In this document: positions 53,001 to 61,478 of the stretch, piece by piece
Layout: each line of letters opens with the position of its first letter
How positions within the stretch are numbered: position 1 is the first letter of the stretch
Source: Burhinus oedicnemus
Taxonomy: Eukaryota; Chordata; Aves; Charadriiformes; Burhinidae
Reading direction: 5' to 3'
Assembly: GCA_008921705.1 (NCBI GenBank)
Contig: VFFE01006862.1
Span: 507,684-571,683, forward strand
DNA length: 64,000 nucleotides
Program-made: the position numbers and the translations under genes
Notes under the pieces: generated by a model
What the model was told of the DNA's origin: nothing
The model's database searches: none
Seen by the model: only the letters and a program-made list of their open reading frames with translations

Positions 53001-53860
53001 TCCTCAGAAAGAAATAAGTGCCAGCTATCTCTTAGTGTACTGTGTAGAGTGCTTGGCCATTTCCAGACCTAATCCATTCAAATCAGTTACACAGCCATGA
53101 TTCAGATTTCCACCCTTAGAGTACTAAGTAGCCTAAATCTCCACCTGCAAGCAAAACAGCTAGTAGATAACCTGCGTGTAACTGCCTATGCAGGCATGCT
53201 TGGGGTCCTGATTACATGGTGGGATATCTCTCTCTACAGAGAGAGCTCAACTTACTGTGAGTTTTTGCCTTCCAAAATGAAAAATGACACAGTCTGTTAA
53301 ACCTAATTCTCACAACAATCATCCCATACCTAGCATCTAATCTTGGCAGCCATATAGCAAGAGCAGGACAAGGCAGGGACTCTTGTGTATGGGATACCAA
53401 ATATGATTTTCAATTTCATTTTTTTCATTTAAAAAAAATACAAGGAGGGGTGGAGTATGACCTTTGATATATGGGCAAAAAGTTGTTCGCAAATCCTTCA
53501 TGAATATTTATCAAAATACTGTATTTGTACATGTCTATGAAGAAAATGCCTGCCTTCGACAAAGAGAAAAAAGACACAATTTGTTACTTAAAGTAATAAC
53601 TCTCATTAGGCTAGCTAGGGTAGCTGGAAAAAAAACCAGTCAAGCTTTTGGGCACATTCTCCAGATTTTTGGGAGAAAGATGAATGCCCGTATTTGTATT
53701 TATTTTAACTCTCATTTCTATGACACGATTTCACCTTCCATTTGCTTTATATCTAGTCAGTAAATCTTGTGTTTATGAAGGCATAAGCACCATGAAACAC
53801 ATTGACACTCTGTTTTCTTCATCCAAAGCAGTAACATTATCTAAAATAAATGGGCTGTCT
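41016..53860. other. Long unique noncoding stretch
   Basis: Nearly 13 kb without a recognised gene, CR1 copy or LTR. It is AT-rich with many A/T homopolymers, for example the A14 run near 49774. It contains a perfect 13-bp tandem duplication at 49331-49356. The open frames are short (up to 110 codons) and unassigned. Conserved regulatory elements could be present but cannot be judged from one sequence. Confidence 0.55.
49331..49356. repeat. Perfect 13-bp tandem duplication
   Basis: CATGAAAGTGCCA occurs twice in direct contact without a mismatch, suggesting a recent duplication event. Confidence 0.92.
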
Positions 53861-53877
53861 AATGACAGGAGATATAA

Positions 53878-54130
53878 CGAGTGTTTTTGCAAGCCCGCCC
53901 GCATATCTTTGAAGCTACCCCAAGGCGTGAAAGCAGGAGGGGAAGAGGAGGAGGGCCTGTGGCGGACGTTGCTGGAACAGCTAGTGTCCAGCGAGATCCA
54001 GCTGTGTAAATGTGACAAATGTAAAAGAGATACGAAGAGGTGAAGGCAAAACTGTGTTTGTGCCAATAGAGAGAAAAAAGAATTGCTTGGCGCAACTTGT
54101 GTTGAGACTGCGGGTTATAGCTTGTGCGCT
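53878..54130. other. CpG-rich island with exon-like open frames
   Basis: Eleven CpG dinucleotides fall in about 250 bases, whereas most 60-base lines of the surrounding 20 kb have none or one. Long frames run on both strands: plus 53684-54043 (119 codons, ending in an acidic stretch EEEE, then LWRTLLEQLV and a CKCDKCKRD cysteine-lysine cluster) and minus 53859-54305 (148 codons). A possible acceptor, TTTTTGCAAG, lies at 53884-53893 and a possible donor, TGT|GTAAAT, near 54004. I do not recognise the protein. Candidates are an exon, a processed gene fragment, a small unmethylated regulatory island, or a recent insertion. Confidence 0.35.
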
Positions 54131-56019
54131 GAAGAAGTATGTGCTGTTTGTACATGCTTTTTGTACTCATTTGAGATACAGGGTGACTGCACTTAAAAGT
54201 AAGTACACAATGTACTCTGTATATTGTCCTTTCTGCAAGACAAATGTTCATGTTCTCCTCAAAGGACCCAGTTCTAGTCTGTAAACACAGTGTCTTCAAT
54301 AACATTAAACTCTTGATTAATATGCATACTATGAGATTTCCATTAATTCTGAATCTGGAAATTCAGTCATCCTCCGGCATAATCCTTCATTCTTATAAAA
54401 TTTCTCTTTTTAGAGCCTCCCAATATTGCATTACTATGATTATTTATCTACCAGCATTCTTAGGAGGAAGGGCAACAGTAATGTCATCTCCTAGAAAAAA
54501 GGGAAACTGAGGCACAGACCATTGGTTAGACTTCCCTACATTGTGTTTTTTGACTTCATGCTTGTGCAGCTCTTCCTGCTATTAAGATCTCCTTCTCCCT
54601 GTTAAAGGGCAAAACTTGTGTTGTCTTTTCTCTGGAACTCCATAATTTTCTTGAGTGAGCAAATGGAAGCTTACTTAATGCTTGCTCTGTTTTCCAGCTG
54701 ACTTGCCACATATGAGCTGCAGGAACTGGTACTGGAGCTCTTACATTGCAGTCAGCCAGGACAGCTGATAAGTACAGGTTAATCTCTATCCTTGGGCTCA
54801 CAGAAACATGAAAACCACTGTGTTCTTCCCTCTTCCTTCTGTTTTCTTCCATTAGTACTATCCATTCCCACACAAGCACAAAAGATAGCACCTTTTTGGC
54901 TTTCTTTTGATAATTTTATTATTGACCTTCTCAGTAAGAATTAATTTTTCCTTATTTTCTTCAAATTAAGTGTAGGAAACTCACCTCCAACCTGGACATG
55001 TGGAGCTTGTCTCAACAGCAGAAAACACATTACATAAAATGACTTCCTAAATTTCTTGAAGCAATCTCAGTTCTGGTCAGTGCTTTTCAGCAGTTGCTAC
55101 TGCTGCAAAAAGAAAAGAGCAGGCAAAGGAAAAGCAGTTTTACCTCAGTGCTGCACTTTGGGCACTTGCTTTCTTGCTCTTCTTGCTGCTGGTCCCATCA
55201 CTCTCCTCAGCCAGCATTTAGGTTCCATTAAATGCATGTGCTGTGGGCTAGAAAATAGTTGATGTTTTTCTTATGAAATTACATAAATTTAAAAAAGGAT
55301 TTGTGAGACCTGTGCCCAGTGATTCCAAATTCTTCTGCTGTATTCTGAAAACTGAATGACAAGTGACCCAAGTAAAATGGATATTTAACTTACTTCCCTT
55401 CCTGTGCTGCTGTCCAGGTGCAAAGCTGGGGCAAAGACCCATTAGGATACAGAGACATCCAACAGTCTGAGACACTGTAATAGACATTTAGGTCCTTGCA
55501 TGCACATTGTTCTCTTGTAAGACAGAACTATTTTTGGTGCTGAATGTTTAGTTTTCCTCAATTGCTTTTTACTTCTTTTAGCAGACTGATTTTCACATCT
55601 GGAAAGAGCAGAGCTTTTGTTAGCAGAACTAACACAGTGACTGTTGAACTAATTTCCATCCAGCAGTTACCCTTTTAGTATTAGGGCTACATCAGCTAAT
55701 ACATTTAATTGGAAGTTAAGTCCTTTGGCTGATCTGTTTTGTTTGGATTTACTCACTGATGATAATTTGTATGGGTATAAGAAGAGAAAATTTCAAAGGG
55801 AAAGCACTGAGATTAGTCATTATCCATCAAACAGCTAGACAAATATTTGCTGAATATGTATATTTGAGATGCAAAACTAGTATTAATACAGCAGCAAGGT
55901 GCTATGTAATAACCATACAAAATTCTAATGCCAGCATTTACCAAACAGAAAAATTATAAACCATACAACAATACGCAAAAGTACAAAAGGCAAGAACGAA
56001 CAATACTCATAGAAACCAC
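54131..56019. other. Unique noncoding sequence
   Basis: No gene or repeat was recognised between the CpG-rich patch and the CR1 cluster. Confidence 0.55.
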
Positions 56020-56118
56020 ATCCTCCTTGAAGCTATGCTAAGGGACATGGAGGACAAGGTCGCGATTTGAGACAGCCAGCATGGCTTCACCAAGGGCAAG
56101 TCCTGCCTGACCAACCTA

Positions 56119-56847
56119 GTGGCCTTCTGTGATGGAATGACTACATCAGCAGACAAGGAAAGAGCTACAGATGTCATCTATCTGGACTTCTCGAAGGCCT
56201 TTGACATCGTCCCCCACAACATCCTTCTCTCTAAATTAAAGAGGCATAGGTTTCATGGGTGGACTGCTCAGTGGATGAGGAATTGGTTCGATGGTTGCAT
56301 CCAGAGGGTAGTGGTCAACAGCTCAATGTCCAGACAGAGATCGGTGACAAGTGGTGTCCCTCAGGTGTCCCTATTGGGATCTGTACTGTTCAATATCTTC
56401 ATCAATGACACAGACAGTGGGATCGAGTGCACCCTGAGCAAGTTTGCAGATGACACCAACCTGAGGGGTGCGGTTGACACACCTGAGGGATGCAATGCCA
56501 TCCAGAGGGACCTGGACAGGCTCAAGAACTGGGCCTGTGTGAACCTCATGATGTTCAACAAGGCCAAGTGCAGGGCACTGCACCTGAGTCAGGGCAACCC
56601 CTGGTATCAATACAGGTTGGGGGATGAAAGGATTGAGAGCAGCCTGCCTGAGAAGGACTTGAGAGTACTGGTGGGTGAAAAGCTGGATGTGAGCCCGCAA
56701 TGTGCACTTGCAGCCCAGAAAGCCAACTGCATCCTGGCCTGCATCCAAAGCAGCGTGGCCAGCAGGTCGAGGGAGGTGATTCTGCCCTTCTACTCCGCTC
56801 TCATGAGACCCCACCTGGAGTACTGCACCCAGCTCTGGAGCCCTTAG
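56119..56847 (+). pseudogene. CR1 ORF2 reverse transcriptase core (copy F)
   Basis: The 242-codon open frame covers most of the CR1 reverse transcriptase, which copies the element's RNA into DNA at the nicked target. Landmarks in order are YLDFSKAFD (residues 21-29, palm motif A with its aspartate), VTSGVPQ (76-82), FNIFIND (91-97), FADD (109-112, nt 56443-56454, both catalytic aspartates kept), [10 protein letters not shown] and [13 protein letters not shown]. The true frame extends upstream of the first Met: an earlier block reads [16 protein letters not shown], preceded by a TGA near 56068. It stops at TAG 56845-56847, where intact elements usually have Gln (CAG). With the endonuclease absent and this stop present it is not a working gene. 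Confidence 0.9.
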
Positions 56848-57246
56848 CACAAGAAGGACATGGGCTTGTTGGAGTAGGTCCAGAGGAGGGCCGCAAAAAT
56901 GATCAGAGGTCTGGAGCACCTCTGCTATGAGGACAGGCTGAGAGAGTTGGTGTTGTTCAGCCTGGAGAAGAGAAGGCTCTGGGTAGACCTTATAGCAGCC
57001 TTTCAGTACTTAAAGGGGGCCTACAGGAAAGATGGAGATGAACTTTTTAGCAAGGCCTCTAGCAATAGGGCAAGGGGTAATGGTTTTAAACTAAAGAAGG
57101 CTACATTCAGACTAGATACAAGGAAGAAATGTTTTATGATGAGGGTGGTGAAACACTGGCACAGGTTGCCCAGAGAGGTGGTAGATGCCCCAGCCCTGGA
57201 AGCATTCAAGGTCAGGTTGGACGGGGCTCTGAGCAACCTGATCTAG
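56848..57246 (+). pseudogene. CR1 ORF2 C-terminal remnant (copy F)
   Basis: In-frame continuation of the reverse transcriptase after the TAG. A second TAG at about 56875 follows LLE. The sequence is then open to the natural ORF2 end: [40 protein letters not shown], a conserved HWHRLPREVVDAPALEAFK block, and ALSNLI with a stop at 57244-57246. The function of this C-terminal region in CR1 is not well defined, but it is conserved among all copies here. Confidence 0.88.
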
Positions 57247-57331
57247 TTGAAGATGTCCCTGCTCACTGCAGGGTGGTCGGCCTAGGTGACCTTTAAAGGT
57301 CCCTTCCAACCCAAACTATTCTATGATTCTT

Positions 57332-58183
57332 TATTTTCTTTAGCCTGTGTTTCTCTGACCCTTCTACTCCACCAGTGAATCTGTGCTTGGCTTTCTTCCA
57401 TATGGTCCAGTGCCTTCTTCAAGCCTGCCTTGATTCACGATAGCCCTGTACAAATTCCCACACAAAATGTACAAGTGTATTATATTCATTCTTAAGTCCT
57501 CCTCCTCCCTACTCTGTCACCATAATAGCTACAGAAATCAACAGAATGATGATAACTGAGTAAACACTAACAAAGTAAACCATTAATGCTGCAAATGAAT
57601 GTTACAAGGATCAGAAATATCTCACTGAGCAACTCATTACAGTACGTATGTGTGGGTTTGAATGTCTCCTATTATTTGTTATAGCCCTTTTATATCTTAT
57701 CTATAATGAGTTCTGTAACCTCTCCTGGGGCAGGGAACATACCTTTCCCTGTGTTGGTAATGGTATGTTGGTACTGTGTCCTGTTTTATTCCTCCCTTTC
57801 TAATGGGAACTAAAGGTGGAAGGATATTTCCTGTACCCAATTCTATGCCAGTGTTAACTTGACTTTGAATTGGTTGTAGCTTGTTATTAGCAAATAAATA
57901 TGAAAACTAAAGGCTAACCTCAAACAAGTGAAGCATCTGGATTCCACTGGCACACATGCACACCTTGGTTCTGGAAAACTGCAAATCAGATCTCCCTTAG
58001 GTTACTGAAGGACAAGATATACTGTTCCCTCGATAAATTAGCTCTGCTGAGCTATGTCCCCTGCAGCTACAGTGCTGCTATCTCTATGCTATACTGCAAA
58101 CAAGTAGAGACTCACCTTAAGGCCAAAAGGGGTTATCTAGTCAGATCTCCCAAAAAGGAGAAACCAGAGAATTGTACAGTAAC
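57332..58183. other. Unique noncoding sequence
   Basis: No gene or repeat was recognised between copy F and the old antisense remnant. Confidence 0.55.
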
Positions 58184-58880
58184 TTAGGTTGTAAGGCTGG
58201 AAGAGACCTCAGGAGGTCATCTTGTGGAACGCCCTGTTCAAAGCAGGACCAGTTTAGATTAAGTTGCACAGGGCCTCATGAATTAATTTCCATTTCAGTG
58301 GAAATTAATTGACTTTAAAAATCCCAGGAATTGAGAATCCACTGTGATTCTTATTGAACTCCTTCTGTAACCAATTGCCACCACTGCTTTTTTTAAAAGG
58401 GTGCATTTTTAGCCTGCATTTGACTAGCTTTATCATCCTCTCTTCTTTTAATTCTGATTTCTCGTTTAGATATTGGCTGGCAGTTGCTGTCATCACATAA
58501 CTTTTTTGAGGAAACCAACCAGACTGAGCTCTATGAATCTGTCACTCTATTACATTTTTTATGTTCCAATTGCTTTTGTAACCCTGGTCTGAGCTTTCTC
58601 TAATTTATCAACACACAGATAACAACTGTCCAGTCCTGGGCAAGACAGCTGGACAGAATATTCCTAGTCATAGCACCAAATACAGAGCTAATGTACATCT
58701 TTGCTATCTGCAGTCAATATTCCCCTTTTTATTTGTCCAAGGATTATATTAGCGCTTTTGGAAATGGCATCTTAATAGTAGTTCATATTCAAGTTAGCTG
58801 TCTGCCATGATCCCCAATTTACTCTTCCCTGGGAAAGCCATCCGCATCCTGCAAGAGTATTACTAGGTATAGGACTGCCC
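58184..58880 (-). mobile_element. Ancient CR1/L3-like LINE 3' remnant, antisense
   Basis: The landmark order of an antisense CR1 3' end is preserved over about 700 bp. First comes 'aaggctggaagagacctcag' with 'gaggtcatc' (antisense UTR). Later come 'tctgagctttctctaattta', 'ctgtccagtcctgggcaag', a block corresponding to younger 'cagagctggacacagtac', and finally 'atttgtccaaggattatatt' with 'agcgcttttggaaatggcat' (antisense of an AANAI(L/V)G-like block). Divergence is high and there are no usable frames. Boundaries are approximate, especially next to copy G. Confidence 0.7.
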
Positions 58881-58935
58881 ATCTAGACATATTGATCCTG
58901 TGATGCCATTAATTTGTTTGTGACTATCTTCTGAA

Positions 58936-59680
58936 ATGCACACAGCATGGGGAACAAACAGGAAGAATTGGAGATCTGTGTGCAGTTGCAGGGCCATGAT
59001 CTCATCGCAATTACTGAGACATGGTGGGATAGCCCACATGACTGGAACACTGTCATGGATGGCTATGTCCTCTTTAGGAAAGATAGGCGAGCAAGGCGAA
59101 GTGGTGGAGTTGCTCTTCATGTGAGAGAGCAACTGGAATGTATTGAGCTCTCTCCCTGGGGGCGGATGAAGAGCGAGTCGAGAGCTTGTGGGTAAGGATT
59201 AAGGGGCAGGCTAACATGAGGGACACTGTTGTGGGATTTTATTACAGGCCACCTGATCAGGATGCAGAAGTTGATGAGGCCTTCTACAGACAGCTGAGAG
59301 TGGCCTCACAATCACAGGCCTTGGGTCTCATGGGGGATTTCAGTCACCCTGATATCTGCTGGGAAGGCTACACAGCTAGGCATGTACAGTCCAGGAGGTT
59401 CCTCCAGTGTCTTGATGATAACTTTTTGACTCAGGTGGTGGAGGAACCAACAAGGAGACCTGTACTACTGGACCTAGTACTGACCAACAAAGAGGGACTG
59501 GTGGAGGACATTAAGGCTGGGGACAGCCTCCACTGTAGTGATTGTGAAAAGATTGAGTTCAGGATTTTGTGTCGTAGGCATAAAACGACAAGTAGGGTTG
59601 CAACCTTGGACTTCAGGAGGGCTAACTTTGATCTCTTCAAGAAACTGCTTGGAGAAATCCCATGGGTTAGGGCTCTATAG
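58936..59680 (+). pseudogene. CR1 ORF2 apurinic-type endonuclease remnant (copy G)
   Basis: Remnant of the APE-like endonuclease that nicks target DNA. Frame 1 (58947 to about 59160) reads GNKQEELE, LIAITETWWD with the metal-binding Glu (59016-59018), MDGYVLFRKDR and GGVALHVRE. A frameshift near 59150-59165 moves the reading to a second frame that continues LWVRIKGQAN, GFYYRPPDQD, GDFSHPDICW, SRRFLQCLDDNFLTQ, LLDLVLTNKEGLVED and SDCEKIEF. Two catalytic positions are altered. The Asn of GDFN is Ser (59342-59344) and the His of SDH is Cys (59543-59545). The frame ends at a stop at 59678-59680. The product would be inactive even without the frameshift. Confidence 0.88.
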
Positions 59681-59704
59681 GGTAGGGGGTCTCAAGAGAG
59701 CTGG

Positions 59705-60120
59705 TTGATATTCAAGCATCACTTCCTCCAAGCTCAGGATAGGTGCATACCTAAGAGCAAGAAATCAGGCAAGGGAAGCAGGAGACCTGCATGGTTGAGC
59801 AGGGAGCTTCTGAAAAAGCTCGAGTGGAAGAAGGAAGTTTACAGTAAATGGAAGAAGGGACTGACCACTTGGGAAGATTACAAGAGTGCTGCCAGACTAT
59901 ACAGAGACGAAACAAGGAAAGCCAAGGCCTCCTTGGAATTAAATCTGGCAAGGGATGTCAAGGTTTCTTCAAGTACATCAGAAGCAAAAGGAAAACTAGA
60001 GAAAATGTGGGCCCGCTGTTGAATGAGACAGGGGCCATGGTGACAGATGATGCAGAGAAGGCAGGATTACCGAATGCCTTCTCTGCTTCAGTCTTTACTG
60101 CTCAGGCCAGCCTTTAGGAG
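59705..60120 (+). pseudogene. CR1 ORF2 endonuclease-reverse transcriptase linker remnant (copy G)
   Basis: The linker between the two enzymatic domains, legible in two frames. One reads FKHHFLQAQDRCIPKSKKSGKGSRRPAWLS-like text (split here: the RRPAWLSREL block is diagnostic of CR1), then the DYKSAARLYRDETRKAKASLELNLARDVK region. A frameshift near 59960 leads to the second frame, GFFKYIRSKRKTRENVGPLL and then KAGLPNAFSASVFTAQ. Stops follow at about 60115-60130 before the reverse transcriptase begins. Confidence 0.82.
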
Positions 60121-60139
60121 TCCTAGACTTTACAGGTAA

Positions 60140-61000
60140 CAGAGAAAGTCTGGAGGGAGGAGGACTTTCCCTTGGTTGAGGAGGATCAAGTTAGAGATCA
60201 GTTAAGTAAACTGGACATCCACAAGTTCATGGGTCCTGATGGGATGCACCCACAAGTGCGGAGGGAGCTGGCAGAAGTCATTGCTGGGCCGCTCTCCATC
60301 ATCTTTGAAAGGTCCTGGAGAACAGGCGAAGTGCCTGAAGACTGGAGGAAAGCCAATGTCACACCAGTCTTCAAAAAGGGCAAGAAGAAAGTCCCAGGAA
60401 ACTACAGGCCAGTCAGCCTCACCTCCATCCCTGGCAAGATGATGGAACAGCTCATTCTGGGTGTCATCTCAAAGCATCTGGAGGAAAAGAAGGTTATCAG
60501 AAGTAGCCAACATTGATTCACCAAGGGGAAGTCATGTCTGGCTGATAGCCTTCTACAATGGCGTGACTGGACAAATAGATGAGGGGAGGGCAGTGGATGT
60601 TATCTACCTTGACTTCAGCAAGGCTTTCGACACCATCTCACACATAGGCAAGCTCAGGAAGTGTGGGCTGGATGAATGGACAATGGGGTGGATTGAAAAC
60701 TGGCTAGCAGATAGAGCTCAGAGGGTTGTGATTAGTGGCACAGAGTCTAGTTGGAGGTCTGTGACAAGTGGTGTTCCCCAGGGGTCAGTACTGGGTCTAG
60801 TCCTTTTCAACATATTCATCAGTGACCTGGATGAAGGGATAGAGTGTACCATCAGCAAGTTTGCTGATGACACAAAACTGGGAGGGGTGGCTGACACACC
60901 AGAAGGCTGTGCTGCCATTCAGCATGACCTGGACAGGCTGGAGAGTTGGGCAGAGAGAAACCTCATGAAGTTCAACAAAGGCAAGTGTAAGGTTCAAGAA
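60140..61000 (+). pseudogene. CR1 ORF2 reverse transcriptase remnant (copy G)
   Basis: The segment begins EEDQVRDQLSKLDIHKFMGPDGMHP with the CR1 fingers block, then FERSWRTGEVPEDWRKANVTPVFKKG and NYRPVSLTS. A TGA at 60514-60516 replaces the Gly of [10 protein letters not shown] frameshift near 60545 leads to [17 protein letters not shown] (60605-60631), [30 protein letters not shown] and FADD (60860-60871), the last with both catalytic aspartates kept. The frame reaches KFNKGKCKV and then runs into the internal deletion, after which the sense frame is lost. Confidence 0.9.
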
Positions 61001-61391
61001 GGACAGGGAACTGCTGGAGAGAGTAGAGCAGAGGGCTACAGAGATGATTATGGGGCTGGAACATCTTTCTTATGAGGAAAGGCTGAGGGACTTGGGTCTT
61101 TTTAGTCTGGAGAAGAGAAGACTGAGGGGGGATCTCATCAATGCTTATAAATATTTAAAGGGAAGGTGCTGGGAGGATGGGACCTGTCTTTTTTCAGTGG
61201 TGCCCAGTGATAGGACAAGAGGTAATTGGCACAAACTTGAACATAGGAAGTTCCACCTAAACCTGAGGAGGAACTTCTTTCCTTTGAGGGTGGCAGAGCA
61301 CTGGAACAGGCTGCCCAGAGAGGTGGTGGAGTCTCCGACTCTGGAGACATTCAAAACTTGCTTGAATGCTGTCCTGTGCAACCTGCTCTAG
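61001..61391 (+). pseudogene. CR1 ORF2 C-terminal remnant (copy G)
   Basis: After the deletion the ORF2 frame resumes with [12 protein letters not shown] sequence, then [56 protein letters not shown], a [18 protein letters not shown] block, and VLCNLL with the natural stop at 61389-61391. The last 115 codons are uninterrupted. Confidence 0.88.
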
Positions 61392-61478
61392 GTGAACCTG
61401 CTGTGGCAGCGGGGTTGGAGTAGATGATCTCCAGAGGTCCCTTCCAACCCCTGTGATGCTGTGATTCTGTGATTCTGT

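Larger units (their letters stand above)
56020..57331 (+). mobile_element. CR1 LINE copy F, 5'-truncated, reverse transcriptase core nearly intact
   Basis: A sense CR1 copy that starts within ORF2 at the block before [15 protein letters not shown] sequence. It covers the reverse transcriptase palm and thumb, the C-terminal region and 3' UTR, and ends in CTATTCTATGATTCT at about 57317-57331. The endonuclease half is missing through 5' truncation. Coding sequence is interrupted by only a few stops, making it the best-preserved copy in the window. It lies 0.85 kb upstream of an old antisense CR1 remnant and 1.6 kb upstream of copy G. Confidence 0.95.
58930..61478 (+). mobile_element. CR1 LINE copy G, long, with endonuclease and reverse transcriptase remnants
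   Basis: The longest CR1 copy in the window, about 2.5 kb. It starts in the endonuclease N-terminus (NAHSMGNKQEELE) and runs through the linker, reverse transcriptase and C-terminal region. The 3' UTR has GATCTCCAGAGGTCCCTTCC and a tail GTGATGCTGTGATTCTGTGATTCTG. Relative to copy F it lacks about 285 bp between KFNKGKCKV and KKDRELLE (junction at about 60993-61000). Frameshifts and stops are scattered throughout. Its tail type matches the short fragment at 20.9 kb. It belongs to a different subfamily from A, B, D, E and F. Confidence 0.95.

Noticed and set aside
56371..56919. A 182-codon minus-strand open frame opposite CR1 copy F
   Set aside because: It is the antisense of the reverse transcriptase. 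CR1 GC-rich coding sequence commonly leaves the opposite strand open, and the sense strand carries clear RT motifs.
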